DNA of 24,186 nt from Desulfovibrio sp. (GTDB taxonomy: Bacteria > Desulfobacterota > Desulfovibrionia > Desulfovibrionales > Desulfovibrionaceae). The position numbers and the translations under genes are program-made. Shown piece by piece: positions 1 through 8,643 of the stretch. The DNA lies in NCBI GenBank assembly GCA_009773975.1, contig VSMX01000014.1:410-24595 (forward strand), read 5' to 3'. The stretch's first letter is position 1. Every line of letters starts with the position of its first letter. The notes under the pieces were generated by a model, which was given only the letters and a program-made list of their open reading frames with translations, did not search any database and was not told the origin of the DNA.

Positions 1-2
1 GT

Positions 3-1544
3 ATTGCGCTATGCGCAAACGATGCCGCAGCCATTGACTTCAAGGTCAGCGGGGAATGGCTTGTTGGTTTTGGAGCAGGCACGGGTGAATTGTATTCCCA
101 CTATCGTGAGCCAGGGCATGGCCAGAAACGAAAAACGGACAGCAATGATATGTTTGAAGCCAATCAGCGTTTGCGGATTCAGCTGGATGCGGTGGCTTCG
201 GAAGCATTGTCCGGCACGGTTGGTTTCGAGATTGGCGATACGCGCTGGGGCATGGCCGAACAGGGCGGCGCGTTGGGCGCTGACAGCAAGGATATAATCA
301 AGCTGAAAAACGCCTATATTGACTGGGTTGTTCCCTCTTCCGATATCCGGTTCAGAATGGGCATCCAGGGCATGGCGCTTCCCAATACAGCCGGCGGTTC
401 GGCAATTCTTGATGCTGATGTGGCGGGAATTGCGGCAAACTATAAAATCAACGATAACATTGGCATTACCGCGCTCTGGGCGCGGCCGGTGAATGACAAT
501 TTCAACGACAGGTATTTCAACAGACACGGGGATCGGGCGAATTACCTGGATAATATGGATCTTTTTGCCCTCAGCCTGCCAATCACCCTTGATGGCTATG
601 AAATTACGCCCTGGGTAATGTACGGCATGCTTGGCAAGAATTCCCTGCGCGGGCTTATGCCGGTTAATGAGGAGGAGCCCTGGGAAACATCCGACGGCAT
701 TTTGGGGCTGACAATTCCCGGATTAAATCCCGGCATGAACTTCAGCAATGGCAATCCGCTGGATTCCTCCTCCACAGGCAAGGCATACGGTTCCATGTTC
801 TGGGCTGGCCTGCCGTTAAGCATCAGCGCATTTGACCCCTGGAATTTCGAACTGGATCTCAATTATGGCTATGTGGAGGAAATGGGCCGCTATGACATCA
901 TCAAACGCGGCAATCCCGGAGATATTGTGAGAGGAAGCACCCAGCGCCAGGGCTGGCTGGCCAAGGCCCTTGTTGAATACAAATTTGAATGGGGCGTGCC
1001 GGGGATTTTCGGCTGGTATGCCAGCGGAGATGACGGCAATGTCAAAAACGGCTCGGAGCGTTTGCCATCCATTGCCGGGGCAGGCAATTTCACTTCCTTC
1101 ATAGGCGATGGCAATCTTGCCTGGGGCTCTTTTGACGACAGCTGCGATTGGGCCATGACATATTCCGGCACATGGGGAATTGGCCTTCAGCTGAAGGACT
1201 TGAGCTTTGTTGACGATTTGTCCCATACGTTCCGTGTGGCCTACTGGGGAGGAACAAACAGCCCGTCAATGGTCAAGTACATGGAAAGCGCCTACTCGTG
1301 GCGCGAAGGCTATGGAGGCGACGGCCCATATTTGACAACAAATGACGGACTGCTTGAATTCAACCTGGTCAATCAATGGAATGTTTATGAAAACCTGGAA
1401 ATGAATCTGGAGCTTGGCTATGTGGTCAATATGATGGATCAGGGCACATGGCAGAAAAGCGGTTATTATGAAAATAACGGCAATGGCAAATTTGAAAAAC
1501 AGGATGCCTGGAAAGCCCAGTTAACTTTCGCTTATACGTTTTAG
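3..1544 (+). CDS. Outer-membrane porin, Desulfovibrio type (5' partial)
   Basis: Forms a beta-barrel channel in the outer membrane, by resemblance to the homotrimeric porins abundant in Desulfovibrio. The frame is open to the left edge, so the start codon and most of the signal peptide lie outside the window. The first visible residues are IALCANDAAA followed by IDFKVSGEWLVGFGAG, which looks like the end of a signal peptide with a signal peptidase I site (about A-A-A) and the typical mature start of these porins. There are 513 visible residues, rich in alternating aromatic and polar strands, ending LTFAYTF with the C-terminal Phe used for barrel assembly. A TTG at 90 could be taken as a start, but the homologous mature sequence continues upstream of it, so that start is wrong. 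The gene stands alone, followed by a large inverted repeat that begins at its stop codon. The substrate cannot be predicted. Confidence 0.85.
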   Translation: MALCANDAAAIDFKVSGEWLVGFGAGTGELYSHYREPGHGQKRKTDSNDMFEANQRLRIQLDAVASEALSGTVGFEIGDTRWGMAEQGGALGADSKDIIKLKNAYIDWVVPSSDIRFRMGIQGMALPNTAGGSAILDADVAGIAANYKINDNIGITALWARPVNDNFNDRYFNRHGDRANYLDNMDLFALSLPITLDGYEITPWVMYGMLGKNSLRGLMPVNEEEPWETSDGILGLTIPGLNPGMNFSNGNPLDSSSTGKAYGSMFWAGLPLSISAFDPWNFELDLNYGYVEEMGRYDIIKRGNPGDIVRGSTQRQGWLAKALVEYKFEWGVPGIFGWYASGDDGNVKNGSERLPSIAGAGNFTSFIGDGNLAWGSFDDSCDWAMTYSGTWGIGLQLKDLSFVDDLSHTFRVAYWGGTNSPSMVKYMESAYSWREGYGGDGPYLTTNDGLLEFNLVNQWNVYENLEMNLELGYVVNMMDQGTWQKSGYYENNGNGKFEKQDAWKAQLTFAYTF

Positions 1545-1693
1545 AAGCAGTCTTCACATGCACATTTTGTCCTCTCGCTGCGTCAGATTTCGTAAATTAT
1601 TCCGGTCGAGTACCGTAAGATTGCACTCCCTTCATAATTTACTCATCTTCCTTGCGAGAGAACAAAATTCACTATGTGAAGACAGCTTCCTAA
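1541..1693. repeat. Long imperfect inverted repeat (hairpin or MITE-like)
   Basis: The left arm (about 1541-1600) and right arm (about 1633-1693) are imperfect reverse complements over nearly 60 nt. Matching blocks include GAAGC, GTCTTCACAT, ATTTTG, CTCTCGC and GTAAATTAT on the left, each mirrored on the right. The central loop of about 32 nt holds a small stem CGGT/ACCG. The repeat starts inside the porin stop codon. Neither side has a T-run placed as in a Rho-independent terminator, so it may be an mRNA 3'-end structure, a small RNA or a degenerate palindromic element. I estimate about three quarters of positions pair, counted by eye. Confidence 0.7.
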
Positions 1694-1872
1694 AAAATCG
1701 CGATTGCTTTAATTACCTTCCTTGCAATGGGGCGGGTTCGCCAATTGGCGGCCCTGCTCCTCGTTGTTTCCAGCATTTACCATTCTTTGTTTTGGCAGAA
1801 ATGCATAACTTGCCCCCCTCCCAATAGAAGTATAAGATAAAGCCACTTCACCATCACAAAAAGGGACAAGCC
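1694..1872. other. Rest of porin-LOG intergenic region, no gene
   Basis: I see no credible gene here. It holds two short perfect palindromes, AATCGCGATT at 1696-1705 and CGCCAATTGGCG at 1739-1750. The second is flanked by GGGC and GCCC, giving a possible hairpin or operator. A weak promoter-like pair lies nearer the next gene (separate entry). The 89-codon frame crossing the gap overlaps the inverted repeat and resembles no protein. Confidence 0.5.
1810..1838 (+). promoter_or_regulatory. Possible sigma-70 promoter for LOG-family operon
   Basis: TTGCCC (1810-1815) and TAAGAT (1833-1838) are separated by 17 nt. Each matches 4 of 6 consensus bases. The position, about 35 nt before the ATG at 1873, is suitable. 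The match is weak and could be chance. Confidence 0.3.
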
Positions 1873-2541
1873 ATGCCCGAATTACAACATAATCTTTACG
1901 ATGATCTTTCGGCGGTCACCACGGAATCCTGGCGCACGTTCCGCATCATGGCCGAACTTGTCAACGCGCTCGATGAATTGAACAATCTCAAGGTAAACTG
2001 CATTTCAATTTTCGGTTCGGCCCGTTGCAAGCCGGAGAGCAAGGAATACAAGGATGCCGAGGAAATAGCGCGCCAGCTGGTCCGGGCCGGCTACGGCATC
2101 ATAACGGGCGGGGGGCCTGGCGCGATGGAAGCCGCGAACAAGGGCGCCTTTGAGGAAAACGGCGTTTCGGTTGGCCTGCATATCAAATTGCCCCACGAGC
2201 AGGGTTGCAACCAGTATGTCAAAACCCGCTGTACTTTCCGCTATTTCTTCATCCGCAAGTTCATGTTCGTAAAGTATGCCAGGGCATATGTGGTCATGCC
2301 TGGCGGCATGGGCACAATCGACGAGCTTTCGGAGGCCTTTGTCATCGCCCAGACTGGCAGAACCAGGCCTTTCCCGATCATTTTGTACAATTCCGAATTC
2401 TGGTCCGGCTTTATGGACTGGCTCAGAAATTCCATGGCCGGCAAAGGCTTTATAGGGGAAAACGAAATCAATCGACTGATCACGATTTGCGATTCTCCCG
2501 AGGAAATCGTTGCCCATCTGCAAAAGATTATTATCTTGTAA
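1873..2541 (+). CDS. LOG-family protein (TIGR00730-type nucleotide phosphoribohydrolase)
   Basis: Predicted cytosolic enzyme of the LOG family, once misannotated as lysine decarboxylase. Characterised members split nucleoside 5'-monophosphates, such as cytokinin ribotides or AMP, into base and ribose 5-phosphate. It has 222 residues in a Rossmann-like fold. The diagnostic motifs are GGGPGAME at residues 79-86 and PGGMGTIDE at 143-151, the PGGxGTxxE signature that carries the catalytic Glu. A glycine-rich SIFGSAR segment lies near residue 50. The ATG is preceded by AGGGA at suitable spacing. It is the first gene of a closely spaced run and is followed 48 nt later by tadA. The family assignment is strong; the true substrate in bacteria of this group is unknown. 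Confidence 0.85.
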   Translation: MPELQHNLYDDLSAVTTESWRTFRIMAELVNALDELNNLKVNCISIFGSARCKPESKEYKDAEEIARQLVRAGYGIITGGGPGAMEAANKGAFEENGVSVGLHIKLPHEQGCNQYVKTRCTFRYFFIRKFMFVKYARAYVVMPGGMGTIDELSEAFVIAQTGRTRPFPIILYNSEFWSGFMDWLRNSMAGKGFIGENEINRLITICDSPEEIVAHLQKIIIL

Positions 2542-2589
2542 GGACGTATCATTTCAATTCGGGCCAGAATTTTTGAAAGGGCCGGCCCC

Positions 2590-3069
2590 TTGACCCGGGC
2601 ACCAGGAGAACATTCCTGGGAAAGCCTGATGCAAAGGGCCATTGCCCTGGCCAGTCAGGCGGCGGAATTCGGTGAAATTCCGGTTGGCGCGATTCTTGTA
2701 TCGCCTGACGGAAAGATTATCGGGGAAGGCAAAAACGTCGTGGAGGATCTGGCCGATCCCACCGGCCATGCCGAAATTGTGGCAATCAGGCAGGCCGGGC
2801 GCAATTGTCGCAATCATCGCCTGGAAGGCTGCGTTCTTGTCTGTACCCTGGAACCCTGCGCCATGTGCGCGGGCGCGATTGCCCATGCCCGTCTTGCCGG
2901 CGTGGTTTTTGGCGCTTCAGATCCGGGGCAGGGGGCTATTGTCTCCAGGGCAGAATATCTCGACGGGCCGGCATCCTTGCGCCCAATCTGGCATATTGGG
3001 GGGGTATGCGCGGCCGAGTGCGCCGCGCTGCTCGATGATTTTTTTCATTTAAAACGTCAGTCTGTCTGA
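2590..3069 (+). CDS. tadA: tRNA-specific adenosine deaminase
   Basis: Deaminates adenosine 34 to inosine in tRNA-Arg(ACG), letting one tRNA read several codons. It has 159 residues with the cytidine/deoxycytidylate-deaminase zinc fold. The zinc and proton-transfer motif HAE is at residues 60-62, and PCAMC at 89-93 supplies the two Cys ligands. The segment IPVGAIL matches the TadA N-terminal strand. I use the TTG at 2590 because AAAGG lies about 10 nt upstream and residues 7-33 align with the usual TadA N-terminus. The next in-frame ATG, at residue 14, would remove part of the first helix. A guanine deaminase or other nucleobase deaminase is possible, but PCAMCAGAI is the TadA form. Confidence 0.92.
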   Translation: MTRAPGEHSWESLMQRAIALASQAAEFGEIPVGAILVSPDGKIIGEGKNVVEDLADPTGHAEIVAIRQAGRNCRNHRLEGCVLVCTLEPCAMCAGAIAHARLAGVVFGASDPGQGAIVSRAEYLDGPASLRPIWHIGGVCAAECAALLDDFFHLKRQSV

Positions 3070-3092
3070 AAATTTGCCATAAAAACCGCCAT

Positions 3093-3097
3093 GGGAG
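3093..3097 (+). promoter_or_regulatory. Ribosome binding site deciding the alpha-2-macroglobulin start
   Basis: GGGAG lies 5 nt before the ATG at 3103, while the in-frame ATG at 3091 has no purine-rich site upstream. The site overlaps the region that the longer start would translate, which favours 3103. Confidence 0.6.
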
Positions 3098-3102
3098 TTG
3101 TC

Positions 3103-6100
3103 ATGCAAGGATTGATTGCGTCAGCGGTCTTGATTTTCGCGCTTTTTTCAGGTCAGCCGACTGATGCGGCCACTGCTGGCGAGCCTGCCTACAGGACTGC
3201 CATACTTGGGCAAAACAGCCCCTGGCAGGAGGGACTACTTCTCGAATTCGCGCCCGATGAGCGGCAATGCCAGGCCCGCTATGGTCGTCAATGGCAGGAA
3301 AAATGCGCGACATCCCTTGGCAGGAGCGGCGATACGGTTACAAGCGTCAAGCTTTCGCCAGCAGTGCCGGGCCACTGGCAGTGGCGCGATGGCACAAGCC
3401 TTGTCTTTTTGCCGGAAGAAGGCCACAGCCTTTCCCCGAATACAACCTACAGCGTAAATCTGGAAAATCTCTACAGGCCGGCTTCGACAATTATCGACCG
3501 CAAAAAAGTCTCGCTTGCAACAATGCCGCTTGCCGTTCGCATGACCGAAGGCAAGCTCTGGATTGATCCCTCCACGAAGGGCGCGCATCGCCTGGCGGCT
3601 TCTCTAGAATTCAATTATCCGCTTGCCCATGAACCGGGCGTGGAGATCACAAAACCTCATGGCGCCCGCTTTGGCCAGCCCGAATCCGTATGGAACCGGA
3701 ATCGCGACCAGCTGAATATTTCCTGGCCGGTCAATGCGTTGCCGGAAAACGTTGCGGAAGCCCGTCTTGTGGTCAGGGGCATGGGCGAATACAGCCTGGA
3801 AAACGGCAATCCCAGGTATTATGCGCCCAATGCCAGGCAAAAGGGCGCCGTATTCGGGATCACGGTACCGGGAACAGAAGGTCTTTTTCAGGTAAAATCC
3901 GCCAAAACCAGGCTGGAATATGACAAGAATCTCGATCGTGTGCATATTCTTGACCTTGAGACTTCCCTTTATGCCAAACCGGACGAGGTTGCGAAACGCC
4001 TGCGCGTTCTGGAATTGCCCAGGTACAATTCCAAAGGCGCGGATCGCCCCTACAATTGGCAGCTTGCCCCCGCGGTGCCGGCCGAAACTCTGAAAAACAG
4101 CAAGAAACTTGAGGCGTTTTCCATGCAAAAGGACAATACGCCGGTTTCCAGAATGTCTTTCCGCATACCGGCCCAGTCCGGCCGCTATCTCCTGGTTGCC
4201 CTGGAAAAGGATTGTCCGGCCGCTTCCGGCCTGACGCTGGCCAAAACCTTTGCCAATGTGGTCAAGGTTGACGAGACAAATCCCGTGCTCGGATTTTTGC
4301 AGCCCGGCAATATTCTGCCGCTGGTGCGCGACACCATTGTCGATATCTATGCCAGCGGCCTGGACAAGGTTTCCTGGCAGGCCCAGTTTGTGCGCCATCC
4401 CTTTTTGGCAATCCTGGCAGGATCAGGTGGAGAAGCCTTTGAAGACGCCCTGGATCGCACAGGCCTTGACATGGCCCAGTTATCGGAAAGCAGCAAGGGC
4501 GAGCTTGCGCTTTCGGGCCAGGGCAATGCCCGCTTTGCGGCCCTGGATTTAGGGCCTTTGCTGGAAAAGAACAGGGACAGTGGCGCAAGCGGCCTCTTGC
4601 GCCTGAACCTCAAAGGCTACAAGGACGGCAGGGAAGCTGCCTCGGCCTCGCGCATGATTTTGGCAACCGACATCGGACTGCTTGCCAAACGCAATGTCTC
4701 CGGCGGTTATGAATGTTTTGCCTATAGCCTGAAAGATGGCCAGCCGCTTGCGAATGCCAAAATCGGCATTCTTGGCGCCAATGGCAAGCTTGTGGCCGAA
4801 AAAAATTCCGACAGCCGCGGCCATGTTTCCTTTTCGCCAGCCGGCTCGTCGCCGGAAAGCAGGCCGGTGGCTGTAACGGCCAGAAATGGCAGATCCCTTT
4901 CCTGGCTGCCATTGCAGGATCGTTCCCGAGAACTGAATTTTTCGGAATTTCCTGTCGGGGGCACCCATTCTTCCCCGGATGGCCTGAATTCCTTTGTCTT
5001 CAGCGAGCGCGGCCTTTACAGGCCTGGCGAAACCCTGCGCTTTGGCTGCATTACAAGGCGGGCCGATTTTGAGCTGATGCCGGCGGATATGCCCCTGCAA
5101 GCCGATTTGGCCGATCCCCTGGGCAGGACAATTTTCAAAAAGGATTTTGTGGCCGGCAAAAACGGCATGGCCACAATAGAATGGGCAGCCCCGCGGGAGG
5201 CTCTTTCTGGCCTCTACACTCTCAATGTGCGCCCGCATGGCTCAAGGGAAATTCTCGGATATTTCGCGGTGCGTCTGGAAGAATTTCAGCCAGATACTCT
5301 CAAGCTGCATATCGGCTTGCCAAAAGTGAAAGGCTGGCTCAGGACAGGCAACAAGGATGAGGGCAAGATTGTCCTGAACCTGCGCAATCTTTACGGAAGC
5401 CCTGCGGCTGGCCACAAGGTGCGCGCTTCCCTCCTGCAAACTCCTGCCCTGTTCCGCTTCCAGGGTTTTGAGGATTACGTTTTCACCGATGCGGCGCCCC
5501 TGGCCGGGCATGGCGTAAGGCAGGAATTGCCCGCGGCCAAAACCGATGCCGAGGGCAATGCCGTGCTTGAAATACCTTCCACTGTCTGCGCCAGGAATTC
5601 GGCCCTGCTCAATGTGCTGGCCGAAGGCTTCGAGGCCGGCGGCGGCCGGGCAACGGCCAGCCATGCCAGCATCCTTGCATCTCCTCTTGAGGCCATGCTT
5701 GGCTACAAGCCTATTGGCAGCCTGACCAACTTGCAATTCATTCCCAAAGGCCAGAAGGCGGAACTGTATTTCCTGGCCCTCAATCCCGCGCTGGAAAAAA
5801 CTCCGCTTGCGGATCTCTCGTTTTCCACTTCGCGCCGCAGATATGTTACAAGCCTGATTGCGGATGGTCTGGGCGGCTATCGCTATGACGAAACGCCAAT
5901 TGACGTGCCGCTTGCCAGCCGGAAGCACAGCCTGCCGGAAAACGGCATGAATTTTGACCTGCCGACAAATGAGACCGGGGAATATCTGCTCAATGTGCAT
6001 GATGCCAAAGGCCGACTCCTGGCCCAAATTCCATTTGCAGTTGCGGGCACGGAACCGTTGCCGCCAAATTCGGCCCTGTGCGGCGGCAAAATTCGCCTGC

Positions 6101-8643
6101 GTCTGGATAAAAAGGATTACAAGGCCGGGGACAAGATAAATCTGGCCCTTTCCCTGCCCTATGACGGCACAGGCCTGGTTACAATCGAACGCGACGGCGT
6201 GGAGGCTTTTGAATGGTTCACCGCAAGGGCCGGCGACGCTACGGCTTCGATTGAAATCCCCGAAGATTTTGAAGGACGCGGCTACGTTGGCGTAACTTTT
6301 GCGCGTTCAACGGATTCCCCTGATATTTATGTCGGCCCGCTGGCATACGCTGTCGCGCCGTTTACGTCCAATATCCGGGAACGCGACATGGGGCTGGCGC
6401 TCAAGGCTCCCAGGCAGATCGCTCCCGGGGAAAACCTGCGCGTGAATATTGCTGCCAGACAGCCCGGGCAGGCCGTGGTTTTTGCCGTTGACGAGGGCAT
6501 TTTGCAATTGAGCAATTTCCGCACGCCAGCACCGCTGGAAGATTTGCTTCTCAAACGCGCCCTTGATGTCAAAACCTTGCAGGCCCTGGATTTGCTGATG
6601 CCGGATCATGCCAGAATGAGCCAGCGCATTTCGGCTTTTGGCGGCGGCCTGGACGGCGTGCCTTTTGGCGCGCGCTTCCAGAATCCTTTCAGGCGCCGCA
6701 ATGAGCCGCCTGTTGTCTTTTGGTCCGGCCTTGTCGATGTGGGCAGCGACCCTGTCGCCATTGATATTCCCATACCCGACTATTATAACGGCAAGCTGCG
6801 CGTCATGGCTGCCGGCGCGGCTGCCAATGGCGCTGGCAGTGCGGCGGACTACGCCACTGTTGTCGCGCCCCTGGTCATAACCCCGCAAATTCCTGTGGCC
6901 GTGGCGCCTGGGGACAGTTTTGACGGCGCGCTTGTGCTGGCCAATACCAGCGATCAGGATATGACGGCAAAGCTTGATGTCATTTTGCCGGATTCTCTTG
7001 AATTGCAGGGCAAGCTTTCCCCTGATGTGAAGATCCCCGCCAATCGGGAAATTGTCCTGCCTTTCAATGTTGCCGTGCGGGACAGGCCAGGAGCCGCAGA
7101 AATCCGGTTCGCGCTCGAAACACCAGAAAAAACATGGCGGCGCAAGGCCTCCCTTTCGGTCAGGCCGCAAAGCCCGCTTATGACCACTGTCCAGTCCGGA
7201 TGGCTGGAAAAGTCAGCCGATTTGCTTGTAAACCGCAAGATTTACCCGCAAATGGCTCACGGCGACCTTGTTGTCTCCGCCATGCCCCTGCCGCTTGCGC
7301 GTGGTTTTGCGGAATATCTCAATGCCTATCCGTATGGCTGCACCGAACAACTGGTCAGCAAGGCCTTTGCCCAGGCCCTGCTCAAGGATTGGCCCGGTTT
7401 TGCAGGCGGCAGAAGAGAGCGCGACAAGATAATCGAGGCCGCGCTTGGCGCAATCCGCAGCCGTTTCAACGGCAACGGCGTCGCCCTGTGGCCAGATAGC
7501 CAGCCCGACAAGCTGCTGACCATCTACGCGGCTGACTTCTTGCTTGCCCTGCGTGAAAACGGCATTGGCTGTCCGGAAGATTTGCTGGAGCAGGTCTGCG
7601 ATGCGGTGGAAGCCGAGTGCGCGCTCAATGAAGCCGGCATTGAAGGGGCGCGCAAGGCTGCATACGCCCTCTGGGTTCTTACCCGCCAGGGCCGGATAAC
7701 AACCCAGCTGATTGAAAACCTGCTTGAGGCCCTGGACGGCGAAAATCTCCCGGGCTGGAAAAACGATATCACGGCCATGCTGATCTCCGCCAGCCAGCGC
7801 GAAATGCATATACGCAATCCCTTGCACGTTACAAAGATGGAGTACAGTCCTGCCGGCTGGTTTGACGAATATGCCCTGGCCTCCCTGCACCTGGCCCTTC
7901 TGGCCCGCTATTTGCCGGAAGCCTGCACAAACGAGGCCAGGGATCTCTATTTTGAGGCCACAACAGAAGCGATGAACAGGAACATCTACGCCACATTCTC
8001 GGCAAGCCAGGGCATACGGGCCCTTATGGCTCTCAACAAGGCGACAACAGCAACCATTGATGGAACCAGGCTTTCCTGCCCCGGGGCTGGAGGAGAGGAA
8101 AACCTGCTGGCCAACGGCTCCCTGGCGACATTTGAAACCGCGCACTGCGGAAAATACCGCCTCGATGTGCCGGAAGCCTCGCCGCGGCTTTACTGGCAGA
8201 TAGCGACCACCGGCTTTGACAGCCAGCCCGCGCAAAAAGCCGCGCATGGCATTGAGATAAGCAGAAGCTATCTGGACAGGGACGGCAATGTTGTGAAAAG
8301 CGTTGTCCAGGGCGACGAGGTAACGGTAAAAATTACGGCGCGGGCCATGCAGGCCAGCTTGCCGGATTGCGTGATCAGCGACTTGCTGCCCGGCGGCTTT
8401 GAAATGATTGCCCCCAAAGGCAATAACGGCAGCTTGCCGGAAAGCGTAAAATTTGCCGATCGCCGCGAAGACAGGATGTTGCTTTTTGCCGACTTGACGG
8501 ACAAACCACTTGAATTTGCCTATCGCATCCGGGCTGTCAATCCTGGCAAGTTCGGTGTCGCGCCAATTTCGGCCAGCGCCATGTACGCGCCGGCCGTGTA
8601 TGGCAATGGCGCCACGTCCGAAATTACGGTTACCGGAGAATAA
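3103..8643 (+). CDS. yfhM: Bacterial alpha-2-macroglobulin with thioester (YfhM-like)
   Basis: Large periplasmic protease trap of 1846 residues. Known relatives bind attacking proteases through a bait region and a reactive thioester. An N-terminal hydrophobic stretch (MQGLIASAVLIFALF) followed by TDAATA suggests a cleaved signal peptide. The macroglobulin-domain motif YRPGET is at about residues 639-644. The A2M-domain segment VFWSGLVDVGSDP with KLRVMAAG is near 1205-1240. The thioester motif GCTEQ has Cys at 1413, followed by an alpha-helical toroid-like region. E. coli YfhM (about 1650 residues) is an anchored lipoprotein, but no lipobox Cys is present here. I chose the ATG at 3103 because of its GGGAG site; an ATG at 3091 would add four residues. 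The stop codon overlaps the pbpC start (TAATG), the classic yfhM-pbpC arrangement. Confidence 0.93.
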   Translation: MQGLIASAVLIFALFSGQPTDAATAGEPAYRTAILGQNSPWQEGLLLEFAPDERQCQARYGRQWQEKCATSLGRSGDTVTSVKLSPAVPGHWQWRDGTSLVFLPEEGHSLSPNTTYSVNLENLYRPASTIIDRKKVSLATMPLAVRMTEGKLWIDPSTKGAHRLAASLEFNYPLAHEPGVEITKPHGARFGQPESVWNRNRDQLNISWPVNALPENVAEARLVVRGMGEYSLENGNPRYYAPNARQKGAVFGITVPGTEGLFQVKSAKTRLEYDKNLDRVHILDLETSLYAKPDEVAKRLRVLELPRYNSKGADRPYNWQLAPAVPAETLKNSKKLEAFSMQKDNTPVSRMSFRIPAQSGRYLLVALEKDCPAASGLTLAKTFANVVKVDETNPVLGFLQPGNILPLVRDTIVDIYASGLDKVSWQAQFVRHPFLAILAGSGGEAFEDALDRTGLDMAQLSESSKGELALSGQGNARFAALDLGPLLEKNRDSGASGLLRLNLKGYKDGREAASASRMILATDIGLLAKRNVSGGYECFAYSLKDGQPLANAKIGILGANGKLVAEKNSDSRGHVSFSPAGSSPESRPVAVTARNGRSLSWLPLQDRSRELNFSEFPVGGTHSSPDGLNSFVFSERGLYRPGETLRFGCITRRADFELMPADMPLQADLADPLGRTIFKKDFVAGKNGMATIEWAAPREALSGLYTLNVRPHGSREILGYFAVRLEEFQPDTLKLHIGLPKVKGWLRTGNKDEGKIVLNLRNLYGSPAAGHKVRASLLQTPALFRFQGFEDYVFTDAAPLAGHGVRQELPAAKTDAEGNAVLEIPSTVCARNSALLNVLAEGFEAGGGRATASHASILASPLEAMLGYKPIGSLTNLQFIPKGQKAELYFLALNPALEKTPLADLSFSTSRRRYVTSLIADGLGGYRYDETPIDVPLASRKHSLPENGMNFDLPTNETGEYLLNVHDAKGRLLAQIPFAVAGTEPLPPNSALCGGKIRLRLDKKDYKAGDKINLALSLPYDGTGLVTIERDGVEAFEWFTARAGDATASIEIPEDFEGRGYVGVTFARSTDSPDIYVGPLAYAVAPFTSNIRERDMGLALKAPRQIAPGENLRVNIAARQPGQAVVFAVDEGILQLSNFRTPAPLEDLLLKRALDVKTLQALDLLMPDHARMSQRISAFGGGLDGVPFGARFQNPFRRRNEPPVVFWSGLVDVGSDPVAIDIPIPDYYNGKLRVMAAGAAANGAGSAADYATVVAPLVITPQIPVAVAPGDSFDGALVLANTSDQDMTAKLDVILPDSLELQGKLSPDVKIPANREIVLPFNVAVRDRPGAAEIRFALETPEKTWRRKASLSVRPQSPLMTTVQSGWLEKSADLLVNRKIYPQMAHGDLVVSAMPLPLARGFAEYLNAYPYGCTEQLVSKAFAQALLKDWPGFAGGRRERDKIIEAALGAIRSRFNGNGVALWPDSQPDKLLTIYAADFLLALRENGIGCPEDLLEQVCDAVEAECALNEAGIEGARKAAYALWVLTRQGRITTQLIENLLEALDGENLPGWKNDITAMLISASQREMHIRNPLHVTKMEYSPAGWFDEYALASLHLALLARYLPEACTNEARDLYFEATTEAMNRNIYATFSASQGIRALMALNKATTATIDGTRLSCPGAGGEENLLANGSLATFETAHCGKYRLDVPEASPRLYWQIATTGFDSQPAQKAAHGIEISRSYLDRDGNVVKSVVQGDEVTVKITARAMQASLPDCVISDLLPGGFEMIAPKGNNGSLPESVKFADRREDRMLLFADLTDKPLEFAYRIRAVNPGKFGVAPISASAMYAPAVYGNGATSEITVTGE

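Noticed and set aside
1541..1693. Inverted repeat as a Rho-independent terminator
   Set aside because: Arms are too long and interrupted, and no T-run follows on either strand.
1558..1827. 89-codon plus-strand frame between the porin and LOG genes
   Set aside because: It runs through the long inverted repeat, has no ribosome site and reads like no protein family; composition is that of random intergenic sequence.
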